Shown: positions 44,488-54,434 of the stretch, piece after piece | Layout: each line of letters opens with the position of its first letter | Position numbering within the stretch: the first letter of the stretch is position 1 | Assembly (NCBI GenBank): GCA_038147395.1 | Contig: JAYQTM010000001.1 | Coordinates: 310,001 to 374,000 of the forward strand | Direction: 5' to 3' | Origin: Eutrophovita brisbanensis | GTDB lineage: Bacteria; Pseudomonadota; Gammaproteobacteria; Burkholderiales; Eutrophovitaceae | Length of the DNA stretch: 64,000 nt | Program-made: the position numbers and the translations under genes | Notes under the pieces: generated by a model | The model's database searches: none | Told to the model about the DNA's origin: nothing | The model's input: only the letters and a program-made list of their open reading frames with translations

Positions 44488-45440
44488 GCTCTTAGCTCTT
44501 CGTTCAGGTGGGATCTTATTTCTGAGATTTCCTTGGATTCTTCTTGGTTGAAGATTGCCTCGATTAAGTTCATCGGAGCACGCTCAAAGCCAGTTTTTTT
44601 TCTAGATGCTAAGTAAGCATTTGCGGCGAGTCGCGCTAGGGCTCGTACTCTGCCGATGTAACTTGCTCGTTCAGTCACAGATATCGCTCCACGCGCATCT
44701 AGTAGATTGAATGTGTGCGAACATTTCATGACCAATTCGTAGCCAGGTAGCGGAAGCTGAGCTTCAAATAGGCGTTTCGCTTCGATCTCAAAAGCGGTGA
44801 AATTTGTAAATAGAAGATCCGTGTTTGCTTTTTCGAAATTGTATGTGGATTGTTCAACTTCGTTCTGATGAAAAACATCCCTGTAAGTGATCCCTGGCGC
44901 CCAGTCGAGATCGTAAACGCTATCTTTTTGCTGAAGATACATTGCAAGTCGCTCCAAACCGTAAGTGATTTCTCCCATGATCGGTTTACAAGCGATTCCC
45001 CCAACTTCCTGGAAATAGGTAAATTGTGTGATCTCCATCCCGTTAAGCCACACTTCCCAACCAAGCCCCCACGCCCCCAACGTCGGAGATTCCCAGTCGT
45101 CCTCAACGAATCGGACATCATGATCGCGCGGTTCGATACCAATGACACGTAACGACTCGATATAGAGGTCGATAATGTCGGCAGGGGAGGGTTTTAGTAC
45201 AACCTGAAATTGATAATAGTGTTGTAACCTATTCGGGTTCTCGCCATACCGACCGTCTTTGGGGCGCCTTGAAGGCTGGGCATAAGCTGCTTTCCATGGT
45301 TCTGGTCCAACTGCTCTTAGAAAGGTCGCGGTATGAAACGTACCGGCACCAACCTCTAGATCGTAGGGCTGTAGCAGCGCGCATCCTTTAGAGCTCCAAT
45401 ATTTTTGGAGCTCTAAAATCATGTCTTGGAAAAAAATCAT
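44484..45440 (-). CDS. glyQ: Glycyl-tRNA synthetase alpha subunit
   Basis: A 318-residue catalytic alpha chain with FFQDMILELQKYWSSKGCAL, LQPYDLEVGAGTFHTATFLR, RPKDGRYGENPNRLQHYYQF and ITYGLERLAMYLQ, all nearly invariant in bacterial GlyQ. It forms Gly-AMP and partners with GlyS. It is the first gene of the glyQ-glyS-gmhB-plsC-lptM-lysA run. Confidence 0.96.
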   Translation of the reverse strand: MIFFQDMILELQKYWSSKGCALLQPYDLEVGAGTFHTATFLRAVGPEPWKAAYAQPSRRPKDGRYGENPNRLQHYYQFQVVLKPSPADIIDLYIESLRVIGIEPRDHDVRFVEDDWESPTLGAWGLGWEVWLNGMEITQFTYFQEVGGIACKPIMGEITYGLERLAMYLQQKDSVYDLDWAPGITYRDVFHQNEVEQSTYNFEKANTDLLFTNFTAFEIEAKRLFEAQLPLPGYELVMKCSHTFNLLDARGAISVTERASYIGRVRALARLAANAYLASRKKTGFERAPMNLIEAIFNQEESKEISEIRSHLNEELRA

Positions 45441-45481
45441 ATGAATCAGCAGAAATTGGTTACTACGTAATTCGCGACATT

Positions 45482-47026
45482 TTACCTTGTTTGGTCTTTC
45501 GGTCTAACCAAAGCCATCATTAAACATGCGAATAGGATCGATCCGCAAAGGACTAATATCGCAGAATTCCCCCAAATTACGTACGGCGTGGATCCAACGC
45601 GACCTAAAACTTGTGATCTCAAGATTGTGCGGTTGAACTGATCGGCTTGTTTTACGATCTGCCCTTTATGATTGATGTGGGCCGTGATCCCCGTGTTCGT
45701 GACACGCAACAGATCTCGCCCACTCTCAAGCGCTCTTGCTTGTGCGATCTGCAAATGTTGCCATGGTCCAATAGAGTTGCCCCACCAAGCATCATTCGTA
45801 AAGTTCGCGAGAATCGTCGCTTCGGGGAGCTGTTTGATGATTTCCTCACCAAAAACGTCCTCGTAACAGATATCAACACCAATTTTTTCTTCTCCCACTT
45901 GGAAAGGTTTTTGCCTCGTCGGCCCAGGCGAAAAGTCCGACATCGGGATATCGAAGTAATCAAATAAGTGAGAGGTCAGCTTATTCGAGGGGAAATAGTC
46001 ACCAAAGGGAACAAGACGATGTTTTTGATAACGATCGCGTTCATTCATGTGAATATGAACTAAGCTATTGAATAGTCGATCCGAGGAATCCTTTTCTGGA
46101 AGTCCTAGAATAATCTCGTTCCCAACCCTGGATGTTGATTCAGATAAGGAAGCCCAAAACCAGCTCGGGACCGAGTGTTCGAATACTGGGAGGGCTGTTT
46201 CAGGTAGTAAAACCAGATCGCTACCTTCCCCAACGATTAAATTTTCATAGATTTTTAAAGTCCGGATCGCCCACTCTTGAGACCATTTGACGTCTTGAGG
46301 GATATTCCCTTGAATCATCGAAATGGATAATGGTGCCGCTGACTTTTCCTGTGTCCAACTCGGGAAATATAGTAGTAATGCAGCTAGCATTGTGATGCCG
46401 CCAGGTAATAAACCAACAAAAATCGAACGTTTCTTTATATTCTCGGTTCTCATGTCTCTAATCTTCTGAATGGCGTAAGCAACACTCCCACTGCAAACAG
46501 CGGAGGCTAGGCTGACGCCATAGACACCAAAAACCGGAAAATAAGTTGATAGCGGACTAGTTGGTACGTGGCTATATCCGATCGCAAGCCAAGGAAAGCC
46601 AGTTAAGAACCAATCTCTTGTCCAATCAGATAGTGCTAAGCCAACTGGAAAGACGAGGGTGAGTCTAAGAGTGGTTGCCTTGACCGATTTTCCTAGCGCA
46701 CACTGGACGAGGCCGAGAGGCAGTGCGAACAATACACATAAAACAAATACCGCAATTCCTGCTAACAGGGGATGCATGTTCCCATAGTCATGAAGGCTAA
46801 CGAAGATCCAATGCACGCCCGATAACAGTAGGCCGAGTGAAAAGCAGAACGATGACCAAAAAATCTGTCTTGGATTTTGGTTGTGTAGGATTAAGAATAG
46901 CCCGGCACTGGTGATGACGGGAACTGACGACATGTGAAATGGGGCGAACCCGAATGTGGTGAACCCGCCCAAAATGAGCGCGGCAATCCCTCTGTGCCAG
47001 AGGAGTTTCCGTAATTTAAGGCTCAC
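45482..47026 (-). CDS. lnt: Apolipoprotein N-acyltransferase
   Basis: A 514-residue inner-membrane enzyme with about seven N-terminal spans and a periplasmic nitrilase-like domain. The catalytic triad is visible: Glu in LLPETALPVFE, Lys in KHRLVPFGDYFP, and Cys in GVDICYEDVFGE. It adds the third acyl chain to lipoproteins such as LptM and MltA of this window. Its start overlaps the corC stop by 11 bases. Confidence 0.94.
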   Translation of the reverse strand: MSLKLRKLLWHRGIAALILGGFTTFGFAPFHMSSVPVITSAGLFLILHNQNPRQIFWSSFCFSLGLLLSGVHWIFVSLHDYGNMHPLLAGIAVFVLCVLFALPLGLVQCALGKSVKATTLRLTLVFPVGLALSDWTRDWFLTGFPWLAIGYSHVPTSPLSTYFPVFGVYGVSLASAVCSGSVAYAIQKIRDMRTENIKKRSIFVGLLPGGITMLAALLLYFPSWTQEKSAAPLSISMIQGNIPQDVKWSQEWAIRTLKIYENLIVGEGSDLVLLPETALPVFEHSVPSWFWASLSESTSRVGNEIILGLPEKDSSDRLFNSLVHIHMNERDRYQKHRLVPFGDYFPSNKLTSHLFDYFDIPMSDFSPGPTRQKPFQVGEEKIGVDICYEDVFGEEIIKQLPEATILANFTNDAWWGNSIGPWQHLQIAQARALESGRDLLRVTNTGITAHINHKGQIVKQADQFNRTILRSQVLGRVGSTPYVIWGNSAILVLCGSILFACLMMALVRPKDQTR

Positions 47027-47867
47027 CGGTGCTGTTGATATCAGATGTCAATTTAGTGACTGACAAGGTGTGAATCCTACGACTATCCGCCCGAATGACC
47101 TCGATATCAAGATCACCGATTTTGATCCGTTCACCTTTGCTCGGAAGTCTCCCGATATGAGCTAGGACCAAGCCGCCAATCGTATCGAAGTCTTCATCTG
47201 GAAAACTTGTGTTGAAATATTCGTTGATATCCGATATCTCTGTCACTGCTTTGACTCGATACGCTCCCGTATCCGAGCCAATAATATTCGCTTCAGACTC
47301 ATCAAAATCGTATTCGTCTTCTATTTCGCCCACGATTTGTTCCAGCACATCTTCAATCGTGATCAGTCCTGCAACTCCGCTGTACTCGTCAACCACGATA
47401 GCCATGTGATTGCGATTACTCCGGAAATCTTTCAGTAAGACGTTGAGGGGCTTCGATTCGGGGATGAATACAGCCGGTCGCAACATGTCGCGCACGTCAA
47501 AGTTTTCTGGATCGTTGTAATAGCGCAAGAGATCCTTTGCAAGCAAGATTCCAAGGACATCGTCCTTGTCATTCTCATGGACAGGAAAGCGAGAATGATT
47601 CGTCTCTACGGCTATTGATAAGACTTCGTTCATTGGCAATTTGATATCAATCATGTAGCTTTGCGATCGGGGAATCATGATGTCTTTCGCACACATTTCA
47701 GATACCTGAAGCACACCCTCGATCATTGACAAGGCATCTGAGTCGAGTAATCCTTTTTCGAATGAGGATCGCAGTAAATCAATCAATTGTTGTCTGTTTT
47801 TTGGAGCTGCTCTCAATAAATCGTTGACACGCTCTGCCCAACTCGGGCGATTTTTTTTCGGGATCAT
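47016..47867 (-). CDS. corC: CorC/HlyC-type CBS-domain transporter-associated protein
   Basis: A 283-residue protein with two CBS domains (AKDIMIPRSQSYMIDIKLPM, then LLKDFRSNRNHMAIVVDEYS) and the C-terminal CorC_HlyC FAD-PCMH-like domain (DEDFDTIGGLVLAHIGRLPS). It has no membrane part, as is typical of the proteobacterial YbeX/CorC form. It is placed in the ybeZ-ybeY-ybeX-lnt order. A role in ribosome or magnesium homeostasis is reported for the group. Confidence 0.9.
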   Translation of the reverse strand: MIPKKNRPSWAERVNDLLRAAPKNRQQLIDLLRSSFEKGLLDSDALSMIEGVLQVSEMCAKDIMIPRSQSYMIDIKLPMNEVLSIAVETNHSRFPVHENDKDDVLGILLAKDLLRYYNDPENFDVRDMLRPAVFIPESKPLNVLLKDFRSNRNHMAIVVDEYSGVAGLITIEDVLEQIVGEIEDEYDFDESEANIIGSDTGAYRVKAVTEISDINEYFNTSFPDEDFDTIGGLVLAHIGRLPSKGERIKIGDLDIEVIRADSRRIHTLSVTKLTSDINSTGEP

Positions 47868-47889
47868 TTTGAGTAAATGTTTTAGTAAA

Positions 47890-48324
47890 TCAATATGGAT
47901 TTTTAAACCCTAATCCGTCGAGAATATCTATTTCCAACAGTTCCATGAATTCGCGTTCCATTTTAGTTCCGTGGTCGAATTGTTGAGCATGAAGGGTCGC
48001 GTGTATTGATAAATGCGCAAAATGGGCGCTCAATTCTTTTTTTTGTGCGTGCGCTTCCTTAATCATCACCGGCACGCAGATTGCGATGTCAGCGGTAATA
48101 GGTCGTGTTTCAGGATAGGGGAAGGTCAGAACGTTAGTCGCATTTTTTTTGCCACGAAAATAGTGATTCAGTTGAGCACTTTCCGCAGTGTCGACGAATT
48201 TAAAGGTTAAGTCAGCATCCTCAAACAGCGCTTGCGATATCCAGTATTGGAAGTCTTTTCGCGATGGGAGGTTTTCCCATGCCTGATGATTTTGGATGTT
48301 TAATTGAAGTTTTGGTGAGCTCAT
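47890..48324 (-). CDS. ybeY: Endoribonuclease / rRNA maturation factor YbeY
   Basis: A 144-residue protein with the zinc motif HATLHAQQFDH, preceded by the conserved RGKKNATNVLTFPYPE and ADIAICVPV. It acts in 16S rRNA 3'-end maturation and 70S quality control. It lies between phoH and corC with short gaps (12 and 23 bases). Confidence 0.93.
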   Translation of the reverse strand: MSSPKLQLNIQNHQAWENLPSRKDFQYWISQALFEDADLTFKFVDTAESAQLNHYFRGKKNATNVLTFPYPETRPITADIAICVPVMIKEAHAQKKELSAHFAHLSIHATLHAQQFDHGTKMEREFMELLEIDILDGLGFKNPY

Positions 48325-48335
48325 CTAAACGATAT

Positions 48336-49283
48336 TCAATCGTCGTGATTCATCCGTTCGTAAGCATTAACGATTCTTTGTACTAACGGGTGTCTGACAA
48401 CATCCTCTGATTCAAAATGTGTGAACGCGACCCCTTTAATGCCTGACAGTATCGATGGGGCATCTTTTAGGCCGCTCTTTTGTCCTTTGGGTAGATCTAC
48501 CTGAGTACAGTCCCCGGTGACGACCGCACGGCTGCCGAATCCCATACGAGTGAGAAACATTTTCATTTGCTCTGGAGTGGTGTTTTGAGCCTCGTCCAAG
48601 ATGATGAAGGAGTGGTTGAGCGTCCTGCCACGCATGTAGGCGAGTGGCGCGATTTCAATCGAATTTCGTTCGAATAGTCTTCCGACTTTTTCGTAACCCA
48701 TTAGGTCGTACAGGGCATCGTAAAGTGGTCGGAGATAAGGGTCGACTTTTTGCGCCAAGTCTCCTGGAAGAAAACCTAATCGCTCACCCGCTTCTACTGC
48801 TGGGCGAACTAATACGATTCTTTTTATTGTTCCTCGCTCGAAAGCATCAACCGCGGATGCGACGGCGAGATAGGTTTTCCCTGTACCCGCAGGTCCGATA
48901 CCAAACGTAATTTCGTTTGATTGGATTTGCGCTAAGTATTCCGTTTGTCTCGGAGTTCGGCCTCTAAGGTCACGACGTTTCGTCTGAAGCACAATGGCGC
49001 TCTGCGAAGAGGGGATATCTAATTTCCTACTGATCTCTACGATACCAAGTTGTATGTCTTCAGTATCTAGGTTTCTCTTTGAGGAGTCATAGAGTAGCGC
49101 CAGAGTATCGGCGGCGATTCGAACCTTCTTTTCGTCACCGACCAGTGTGAATTTCTCACCTTGCCTGACGATTTTGATGTCAAGCTCTCTGCCGATTTCC
49201 TTGATATTCTCATCAAGAGCGCCACACATATTGGCTAGCCGAGCGTTGTCGACAGGGGAGAATTCGATTTCGGTGGTGTTCAA
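48336..49283 (-). CDS. ybeZ: PhoH-family ATPase (YbeZ)
   Basis: A 315-residue protein with an N-terminal KH-like segment, the Walker A motif GPAGTGKTYLA, LVRPAVEAGERLGFLPGD, Walker B FIILDEAQNTTPEQMKMFL and GDCTQVDLPKGQKSGL. It partners with YbeY in RNA metabolism. The start is ATG 49283, about 60 bases after miaB. Confidence 0.93.
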   Translation of the reverse strand: MNTTEIEFSPVDNARLANMCGALDENIKEIGRELDIKIVRQGEKFTLVGDEKKVRIAADTLALLYDSSKRNLDTEDIQLGIVEISRKLDIPSSQSAIVLQTKRRDLRGRTPRQTEYLAQIQSNEITFGIGPAGTGKTYLAVASAVDAFERGTIKRIVLVRPAVEAGERLGFLPGDLAQKVDPYLRPLYDALYDLMGYEKVGRLFERNSIEIAPLAYMRGRTLNHSFIILDEAQNTTPEQMKMFLTRMGFGSRAVVTGDCTQVDLPKGQKSGLKDAPSILSGIKGVAFTHFESEDVVRHPLVQRIVNAYERMNHDD

Positions 49284-49341
49284 TCTGATTGCGTGAAATA
49301 TAGTGTTGTCAAAATCGTAGCATATCTCGAGGATGATCTGG

Positions 49342-50665
49342 TCATCGTGTGACGATCACCCCTTTTAGGGAGTTTGCAAGTGATTCTGTAATTTCGATAT
49401 CCACCATGTGGCCTGTTAGACGGTTATGCCCCTCAAAGTTAACTACTCGGTTGTTACTTGTCCGACCCGTTAATTGTCCTTCCCCTTTTTTTGACGCGCC
49501 CTCAACTAGAACAGGATATGTTTTGCCTACCATCGCTTTGCCGTATCTGATTGAATTTTGATTCAGCTTATCCTGTAGTCGTTGAAGTCTGTTTTTTTTT
49601 AACCTCTAGAGGGACGTGATTCGGTAATGCTGCTGCCGGCGTTCCAGGCCTGGGGCTATACATGAAGCTGAAACTTCCATCGAAATCGACGTCTTCTACG
49701 AGTCGCATTGTTTCTTCAAAATCTTTGTCTGTTTCTCCTGGAAACCCAACGATAAAATCAGAGGCAATAGAGACAGAGTGGCGAGCAGTTCTTAAATCTC
49801 GAATGATTTCCCGATAGTGGTCGCTGGTGTATCCCCGCTTCATCGCTTCCAAAATCTTGTCAGAGCCTGATTGCACGGGAAGGTGAACGTGATCAACTAA
49901 CTTGGGTAATGACTGGTAGCAATCGATGAGCGCCTTTGAAAATTCCTTGGGGTGCGATGTGGTGTACCGAATACGTTCGATGCCAGGAACGTCGGCGACA
50001 TGTTCTAGTAGCAATGAAAAATCCAGAGTTTCACTATCTTGTTCCCACATGTATGCATTGACATTCTGTCCGAGCAATGTGACCTCTCGTACACCCTGAG
50101 TTGCTAGCGTCGCAACTTCAACCAACACGTCGTCTAATGGACGAGAGATTTCTTCGCCTCGGGTGTACGGCACCACACAAAAGCTACAGTACTTGCTGCA
50201 CCCCTCCATGATCGATACGAATGCTGTAGAACTCGAGGTTAATTTTGTTGGCAGTGTGTCAAATTTTTCTATCTCTGGGAAAGAGATGTCAACCTGTGAT
50301 CGACCACTCGTTTTTCTTTGACTCAATAGTTTAGGCAGCCGATGCAACGTTTGTGGACCGAATACTAAGTCCACGAAGGGTGCCCTCGAAACGATTGCTT
50401 GACCTTCTTGAGATGCGACACATCCGCCGACTCCGATTATAAGGTTGGGATTTTCCTCTTTGAGGCGCCTGACGCGCCCTAGGTCGCTAAATACCTTTTC
50501 TTGCGCTTTTTCTCGGACTGAGCAAGTATTGAAGAGGATCAGATCTGCATCGTCTGGGACGTTTGTTTGCTCGTAACCTTCGTGATCACGCATTAGGTCA
50601 ACAATTTTTTCAGAGTCGTACTCATTCATCTGACATCCGAACGTTTTGACGAAGATTTTTTTCAT
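49342..50665 (-). CDS. miaB: tRNA-2-methylthio-N6-dimethylallyladenosine synthase, interrupted by one frameshift
   Basis: A radical-SAM methylthiotransferase acting on A37 of tRNAs that read UNN codons. It shows the N-terminal cluster Cys in KTFGCQMNEYDSEK, the radical-SAM triad in CSKYCSFCVVPYTRGEE, LPVQSGSDKILEAMKRGY, and a C-terminal TRAM domain (residues of 49342-49533). The frame breaks at a run of nine T at 49592-49600 (A9 in the mRNA); with eight, it reads on as VKKNRLQRLQDKLNQNSIRY into the TRAM part, giving 440 residues. The ATG at 50665 begins MKKIFVKTFG as in the family. Confidence 0.92.
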
Positions 50666-50710
50666 ATTGGGTTGGTTAAAGTGTTCAAACTCTGAATTCA
50701 CCTAGTATTT

Positions 50711-50728
50711 TACAAGAAGCCTCTTGTA
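50711..50728. repeat. Inverted repeat upstream of miaB
   Basis: TACAAGA, AGCC, TCTTGTA form perfect 7-bp arms in the gap between divergent miaB and the FkbM gene. It could be an operator or a small hairpin. No T-tract follows on either strand, so it is not a terminator. Confidence 0.45.
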
Positions 50729-50849
50729 TTGATTCGGGTTCAGTGAATAGATTCTAATGGCGATCCGGTGTGCGGGGTCTCTTCATGATATTCAATTGCT
50801 CTGAGTCTGGGATTAGAATGACCACTACGCTAACACTGATCTAATTTTC

Positions 50850-51551
50850 ATGACTAAGTCAAAGTTGTTTGCTGGGCTTCAAGGGATTCGCCGGGCTTTT
50901 TTCTCGCCTAGCAAGTGGAAAAAGTCTTACTCTCAATGTGCGGAAGACTTAATCGTCGAATTTATTTTTAAATCAAGGCCTATAAAGAGTAAGGGGTTCT
51001 ACGTTGATGTCGGCGCACATCATCCGAGACGCGGATCAAACACATATTCCTTATACAAGAAGGGATGGAGGGGTATCTTGGTCGACATGGAATCGGACAA
51101 GGTGATTGCTGCTCGGTTAGCTCGGCCGTTTGATATTTGTGTTCAAGCGGCAGTAAGTGATGGGGAGAGGGATGTCAATGTGTTCAGCCCCGGGGCGTTC
51201 TCGACGAAGACAACGATCGATCCAAAGAGTGCGTTTAGCGATAGTTCTGCAAGTTTCGTTAAGACTGCCTCGGTGCGCACGACAACCTTGACGGATATAT
51301 TAGACGATAACAGCTGCCCCGGCGATTTTGATTTTCTCAATGTTGATTGTGAAGGGCACGATCTCGCGGTGCTTCGTGGGTTAGATTTTGAGAGGTACTG
51401 CCCAAAGGTGATTTGTGTCGAAATCTGGGAGGCGAGCAAAGGCATTGAAGCGCTGATGGATAGTGAAATCCACGTTCACCTATCTAAAAGTGGATACGTT
51501 CTTTTCAGTTGGGCAGTCCTGTCCGCTATTTACGTTAGAGGGGATGGCTGA
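50850..51551 (+). CDS. FkbM-family SAM-dependent methyltransferase (1)
   Basis: A 233-residue methyltransferase with SQCAEDLIVEFIF, motif I GFYVDVGAHHPRRGSNTYSL, GWRGILVDME, DFLNVDCEGHDLAVLRGLDF and the C-terminal VICVEIWEA. FkbM enzymes O-methylate sugars or polyketides; here a surface glycan is the likeliest substrate, but nothing local proves it. It faces a related gene 19 bases away. It has no other glycan genes around it. Confidence 0.85.
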   Translation: MTKSKLFAGLQGIRRAFFSPSKWKKSYSQCAEDLIVEFIFKSRPIKSKGFYVDVGAHHPRRGSNTYSLYKKGWRGILVDMESDKVIAARLARPFDICVQAAVSDGERDVNVFSPGAFSTKTTIDPKSAFSDSSASFVKTASVRTTTLTDILDDNSCPGDFDFLNVDCEGHDLAVLRGLDFERYCPKVICVEIWEASKGIEALMDSEIHVHLSKSGYVLFSWAVLSAIYVRGDG

Positions 51552-51570
51552 ACGAAAGAAGTATTTGCTC

Positions 51571-52338
51571 TTATTTACGGTATCTGAGCTTCCTGAAGTA
51601 GAGTCCGAGCCAGTACTTTCGGAACTGCTCAAATCGACTGGGCCACGATAACTTATAGTTCTCACTTGCGGGAACATACCAACTGTTCAATCCAGTTCTC
51701 ATGATTAGTTGGTAGTCATTCGCCTGTAAGTGCTTGTGTTTATCGTGTGAGACGACATGATCCTCGAGAAGTATCAGTGAGGGTTGCCATTTGTTGAGGT
51801 CAAAACCATCAAAAAGATCCAACTCGTGGCCCTCGATGTCGATCGACAAGAACTCAAACTGCGCCGGGACGTTATTTTCTTCGAGTATTGAATCTAGAGT
51901 TCGACACTGTACTTTGATGGTGCCGTTTCCCTCGCTCGCTAATGCGATGGGTGCGTTGTTCAGTGTCGAGTGCCCTCCGGCAACCACCAGGTCAAGTTCT
52001 TTGTGATGATTTGCTTTGTTTGAGCATGCGGCTTGAACCACGATTCCATTTCGCTGTTGTCTTAATAAGTCGGCGCAATCGGGTAGAGGTTCTACTAAAA
52101 TTCCAGACCATCCGATCTGCTCAAGGTGGTAACTCTGAGATTGTATGGTCGGATGATTTGCTCCAACATCAACGTAAAATCCCGTTGTTTGATTATTGAA
52201 GAAGTATCTAATGAGATCTTGCTCGTCTCTGGGGTGATTCTTGAAACGGAAGACTTGTCGATCGGATAATACGTTTTTCACTGCTTCCTCCGATGCGTCT
52301 CCCTCAAACGATTGTTCGAACCAGTAACTGTGAGTCAC
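51571..52338 (-). CDS. FkbM-family SAM-dependent methyltransferase (2)
   Basis: A 255-residue homologue of the preceding convergent gene. It shares the pattern DLIRYFF, GFYVDVGANHPTIQSQSYHL, GWSGILVEPLP, FEFLSIDIEGHELDLFDGFD and SLILLEDHVV. The C terminus is longer and basic, with an aromatic-rich tail (FRKYWLGLYFRKLRYRK) that may sit on the membrane surface. Its start is only about 30 bases from the 3' end of tRNA-Met on the same strand, so it may be transcribed through the tRNA. Confidence 0.83.
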   Translation of the reverse strand: MTHSYWFEQSFEGDASEEAVKNVLSDRQVFRFKNHPRDEQDLIRYFFNNQTTGFYVDVGANHPTIQSQSYHLEQIGWSGILVEPLPDCADLLRQQRNGIVVQAACSNKANHHKELDLVVAGGHSTLNNAPIALASEGNGTIKVQCRTLDSILEENNVPAQFEFLSIDIEGHELDLFDGFDLNKWQPSLILLEDHVVSHDKHKHLQANDYQLIMRTGLNSWYVPASENYKLSWPSRFEQFRKYWLGLYFRKLRYRK

Positions 52339-52368
52339 CCGTATCGATCAACCTGAGGAAAGGAAATT

Positions 52369-52445
<77 letters not shown>

Positions 52446-52543
52446 GTTGTGCCTTTAGGCAGGCGAGGAGAGTAATGTCAAGGGAAATAATTGTCAAGAT
52501 GCTTCAATATATCGAAGTTGCAAACAGCTTGTAAAATGAACCA

Positions 52544-53707
52544 ATGAAGTCGGTAGATGTGTTAATCGTGGGCGGTGGGATCGTAGGGTACGCGCTAGCG
52601 GGCGCTTTGGGTCGATTCGACCTTTCCGTCATGCTTTTGGACCCAAACAAAGGGTCGATTCCGACGCGACCCACCACTGGAGTATACCCGGCGTCTAACC
52701 GAGTGTTCACAATCAGACCATCGGTGAGAGATTTCCTCAGGAACATAGGCCTCTGGGGCGCAATTGACGAGTCCCGGTCCCAAAAGGTCTCCAAAATGTT
52801 GATTTATTCAGGCGCTGACGCGCCGCTTATCTTCGATGCGTATCAGACCGGTTTTGACCAGCTTGCGACTGTCGTCGAGTATGAGGAACTCATTCGCGTT
52901 ACCTCGGGGTCGGTCAATACACAATCAACAAACGTCGTGGAAGCAGGGTTTGAGGGTGTGACTTTGGATAAAGATCGTGTCATCGTCGAGACCATTGTCG
53001 GTCCTATTTCATGCAAATTGCTGGTGGGGGCAGATGGGGGAAGCTCAGAGGTGCGAAAGGCTGCAAATATTGATTTTACGTATCACGATTATGAGTACAC
53101 AGGTGTCGTCGCCAGTTTCTCGACTGCCCGCTCGCACGCTGGAATTGCGTATCAAAAATTTGTGGACCGGAGTGTGATCGCATTTCTGCCTTTGCCCTCC
53201 GGTAGAACTAATTTAGTTTGGTCGTTGAAAAATGAGCTAGCGCGCGAGTTGAATGAGGGCAACATCCTTGAACGAGTGAGTGCTTTATTCAACCCGCTCG
53301 GCATTCGAGCACTGGAAACCTCCATCGGCAAATTTCCGCTTGGTAAACTAAAGGCGAGTGCAACATGCAGTGGTAGAGTCGCTCTAGTAGGCGACTCTGC
53401 GCATCAGTTTTTGCCGTTGGCGGGCCAAGGATTGAATGTGGGGCTATCAGACGTTCAAAAACTGGTCGAGCTCATTGCTTTCTTTGGTCAGGTTGATCCT
53501 GGTTCCGATGCAGTTATAAATCGCTACCGAAGGGCCCGGCGAGAGGAAATTGAGAGTTTTAGTTTTGTAACAGGGGCGATTCACGAATCGTTAATCTCCT
53601 CTCGGCGTATTGGTGAATTATTCAGGGATACTTCGCTCGATTTGATAAATCATTGCCACCTGGCAAAACGGTTTTTAGTAAATAAGGCCGCGGGGTACGA
53701 TTTTTGA
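52544..53707 (+). CDS. UbiH/UbiF/COQ6-type FAD-dependent ring hydroxylase
   Basis: A 387-residue class A flavin monooxygenase. It has the N-terminal GGGIVGYALAGALG, the mid-chain DG motif GADGGSSEVRKAANI, and the C-terminal GD motif VALVGDSAHQFLPLAGQGLN with LSDVQKLVE. The UbiH family hydroxylates the ubiquinone ring; UbiH, UbiI and UbiF cannot be told apart by eye. It is followed by dsbC 10 bases later. Confidence 0.88.
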   Translation: MKSVDVLIVGGGIVGYALAGALGRFDLSVMLLDPNKGSIPTRPTTGVYPASNRVFTIRPSVRDFLRNIGLWGAIDESRSQKVSKMLIYSGADAPLIFDAYQTGFDQLATVVEYEELIRVTSGSVNTQSTNVVEAGFEGVTLDKDRVIVETIVGPISCKLLVGADGGSSEVRKAANIDFTYHDYEYTGVVASFSTARSHAGIAYQKFVDRSVIAFLPLPSGRTNLVWSLKNELARELNEGNILERVSALFNPLGIRALETSIGKFPLGKLKASATCSGRVALVGDSAHQFLPLAGQGLNVGLSDVQKLVELIAFFGQVDPGSDAVINRYRRARREEIESFSFVTGAIHESLISSRRIGELFRDTSLDLINHCHLAKRFLVNKAAGYDF

Positions 53708-53717
53708 GGATGACAGA

Positions 53718-54434
53718 ATGCAGAAAATTACTGGATTGATATTACTCGTTAGCGTTTTAATGGCACACGCGAATGATGAGCTGAGAAGACACCTCGAAGA
53801 ACGGTTTCCTTCGGCTCAAGTCGATTCGGTGATCGAGACTAATTTTCTAGGTCTCTACGAAGTCGTCATTAACGGATCTGTTTATTACGTCGATGAGGAA
53901 TTCACACACCTTTTTGATGGCAGCCTGATTGAATTGAGTTCAATGAGAAATTTGACCTCCGAGCGGAATGCTCAAATTGAGGCGGCAGCATTGAAGGCCG
54001 TTGAGATACCGTTCGATCAGTTACCGCTAGATGATGCGATCAAAAGAGTATTTGGTAACGGAGAGCGCAAATTCGCCTATTTTGCTGACCCCAATTGCGG
54101 TTACTGTCGCAAGTTTGACAAAGAGGCACTGGGAGCCGTGTCTGACGCAACCCTATATATTTTCCTCTATCCGGTAATTACCGAGAAATCTATCCCAATC
54201 TCTAAATCTATTTGGTGCTCGGATGACCGCGCTCGTGCTTGGGATGATTACGTATTGTCTGGCGTCATGCCGACAGCTCCGAGCACATGCTCTAATCCAA
54301 TTGAAGACAATCTGGCCTTTGGGAAAAAGATGTTGGTCAGGGCTACTCCAACTCTTTTCTTCGAAAATGGGGCGAGAGTGAGTGGTGCGTTAACTCTGGA
54401 GCAACTCGAAGAGCAATTAAACACAGCCCGTTAA
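53718..54434 (+). CDS. dsbC: Periplasmic disulfide isomerase DsbC family
   Basis: A 238-residue secreted protein: a short signal peptide (ITGLILLVSVLMAHA), an N-terminal dimerisation domain, and a thioredoxin domain with the active site C127-GY-C130 in FADPNCGYCRKFD and the cis-Pro in RATPTLFF. The family isomerises wrong disulfides and is kept reduced by DsbD. A second Cys pair occurs in IWCSDD and PSTCSNP, as in DsbC. Its stop shares bases with the stop of mltA on the other strand. Confidence 0.92.
   Translation: MQKITGLILLVSVLMAHANDELRRHLEERFPSAQVDSVIETNFLGLYEVVINGSVYYVDEEFTHLFDGSLIELSSMRNLTSERNAQIEAAALKAVEIPFDQLPLDDAIKRVFGNGERKFAYFADPNCGYCRKFDKEALGAVSDATLYIFLYPVITEKSIPISKSIWCSDDRARAWDDYVLSGVMPTAPSTCSNPIEDNLAFGKKMLVRATPTLFFENGARVSGALTLEQLEEQLNTAR

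Noticed and set aside
49592..49600. Programmed ribosomal frameshift in miaB
   Set aside because: miaB is not known to use frameshifting and other genes in the window show similar unprogrammed breaks; noted only as a possibility under findings.
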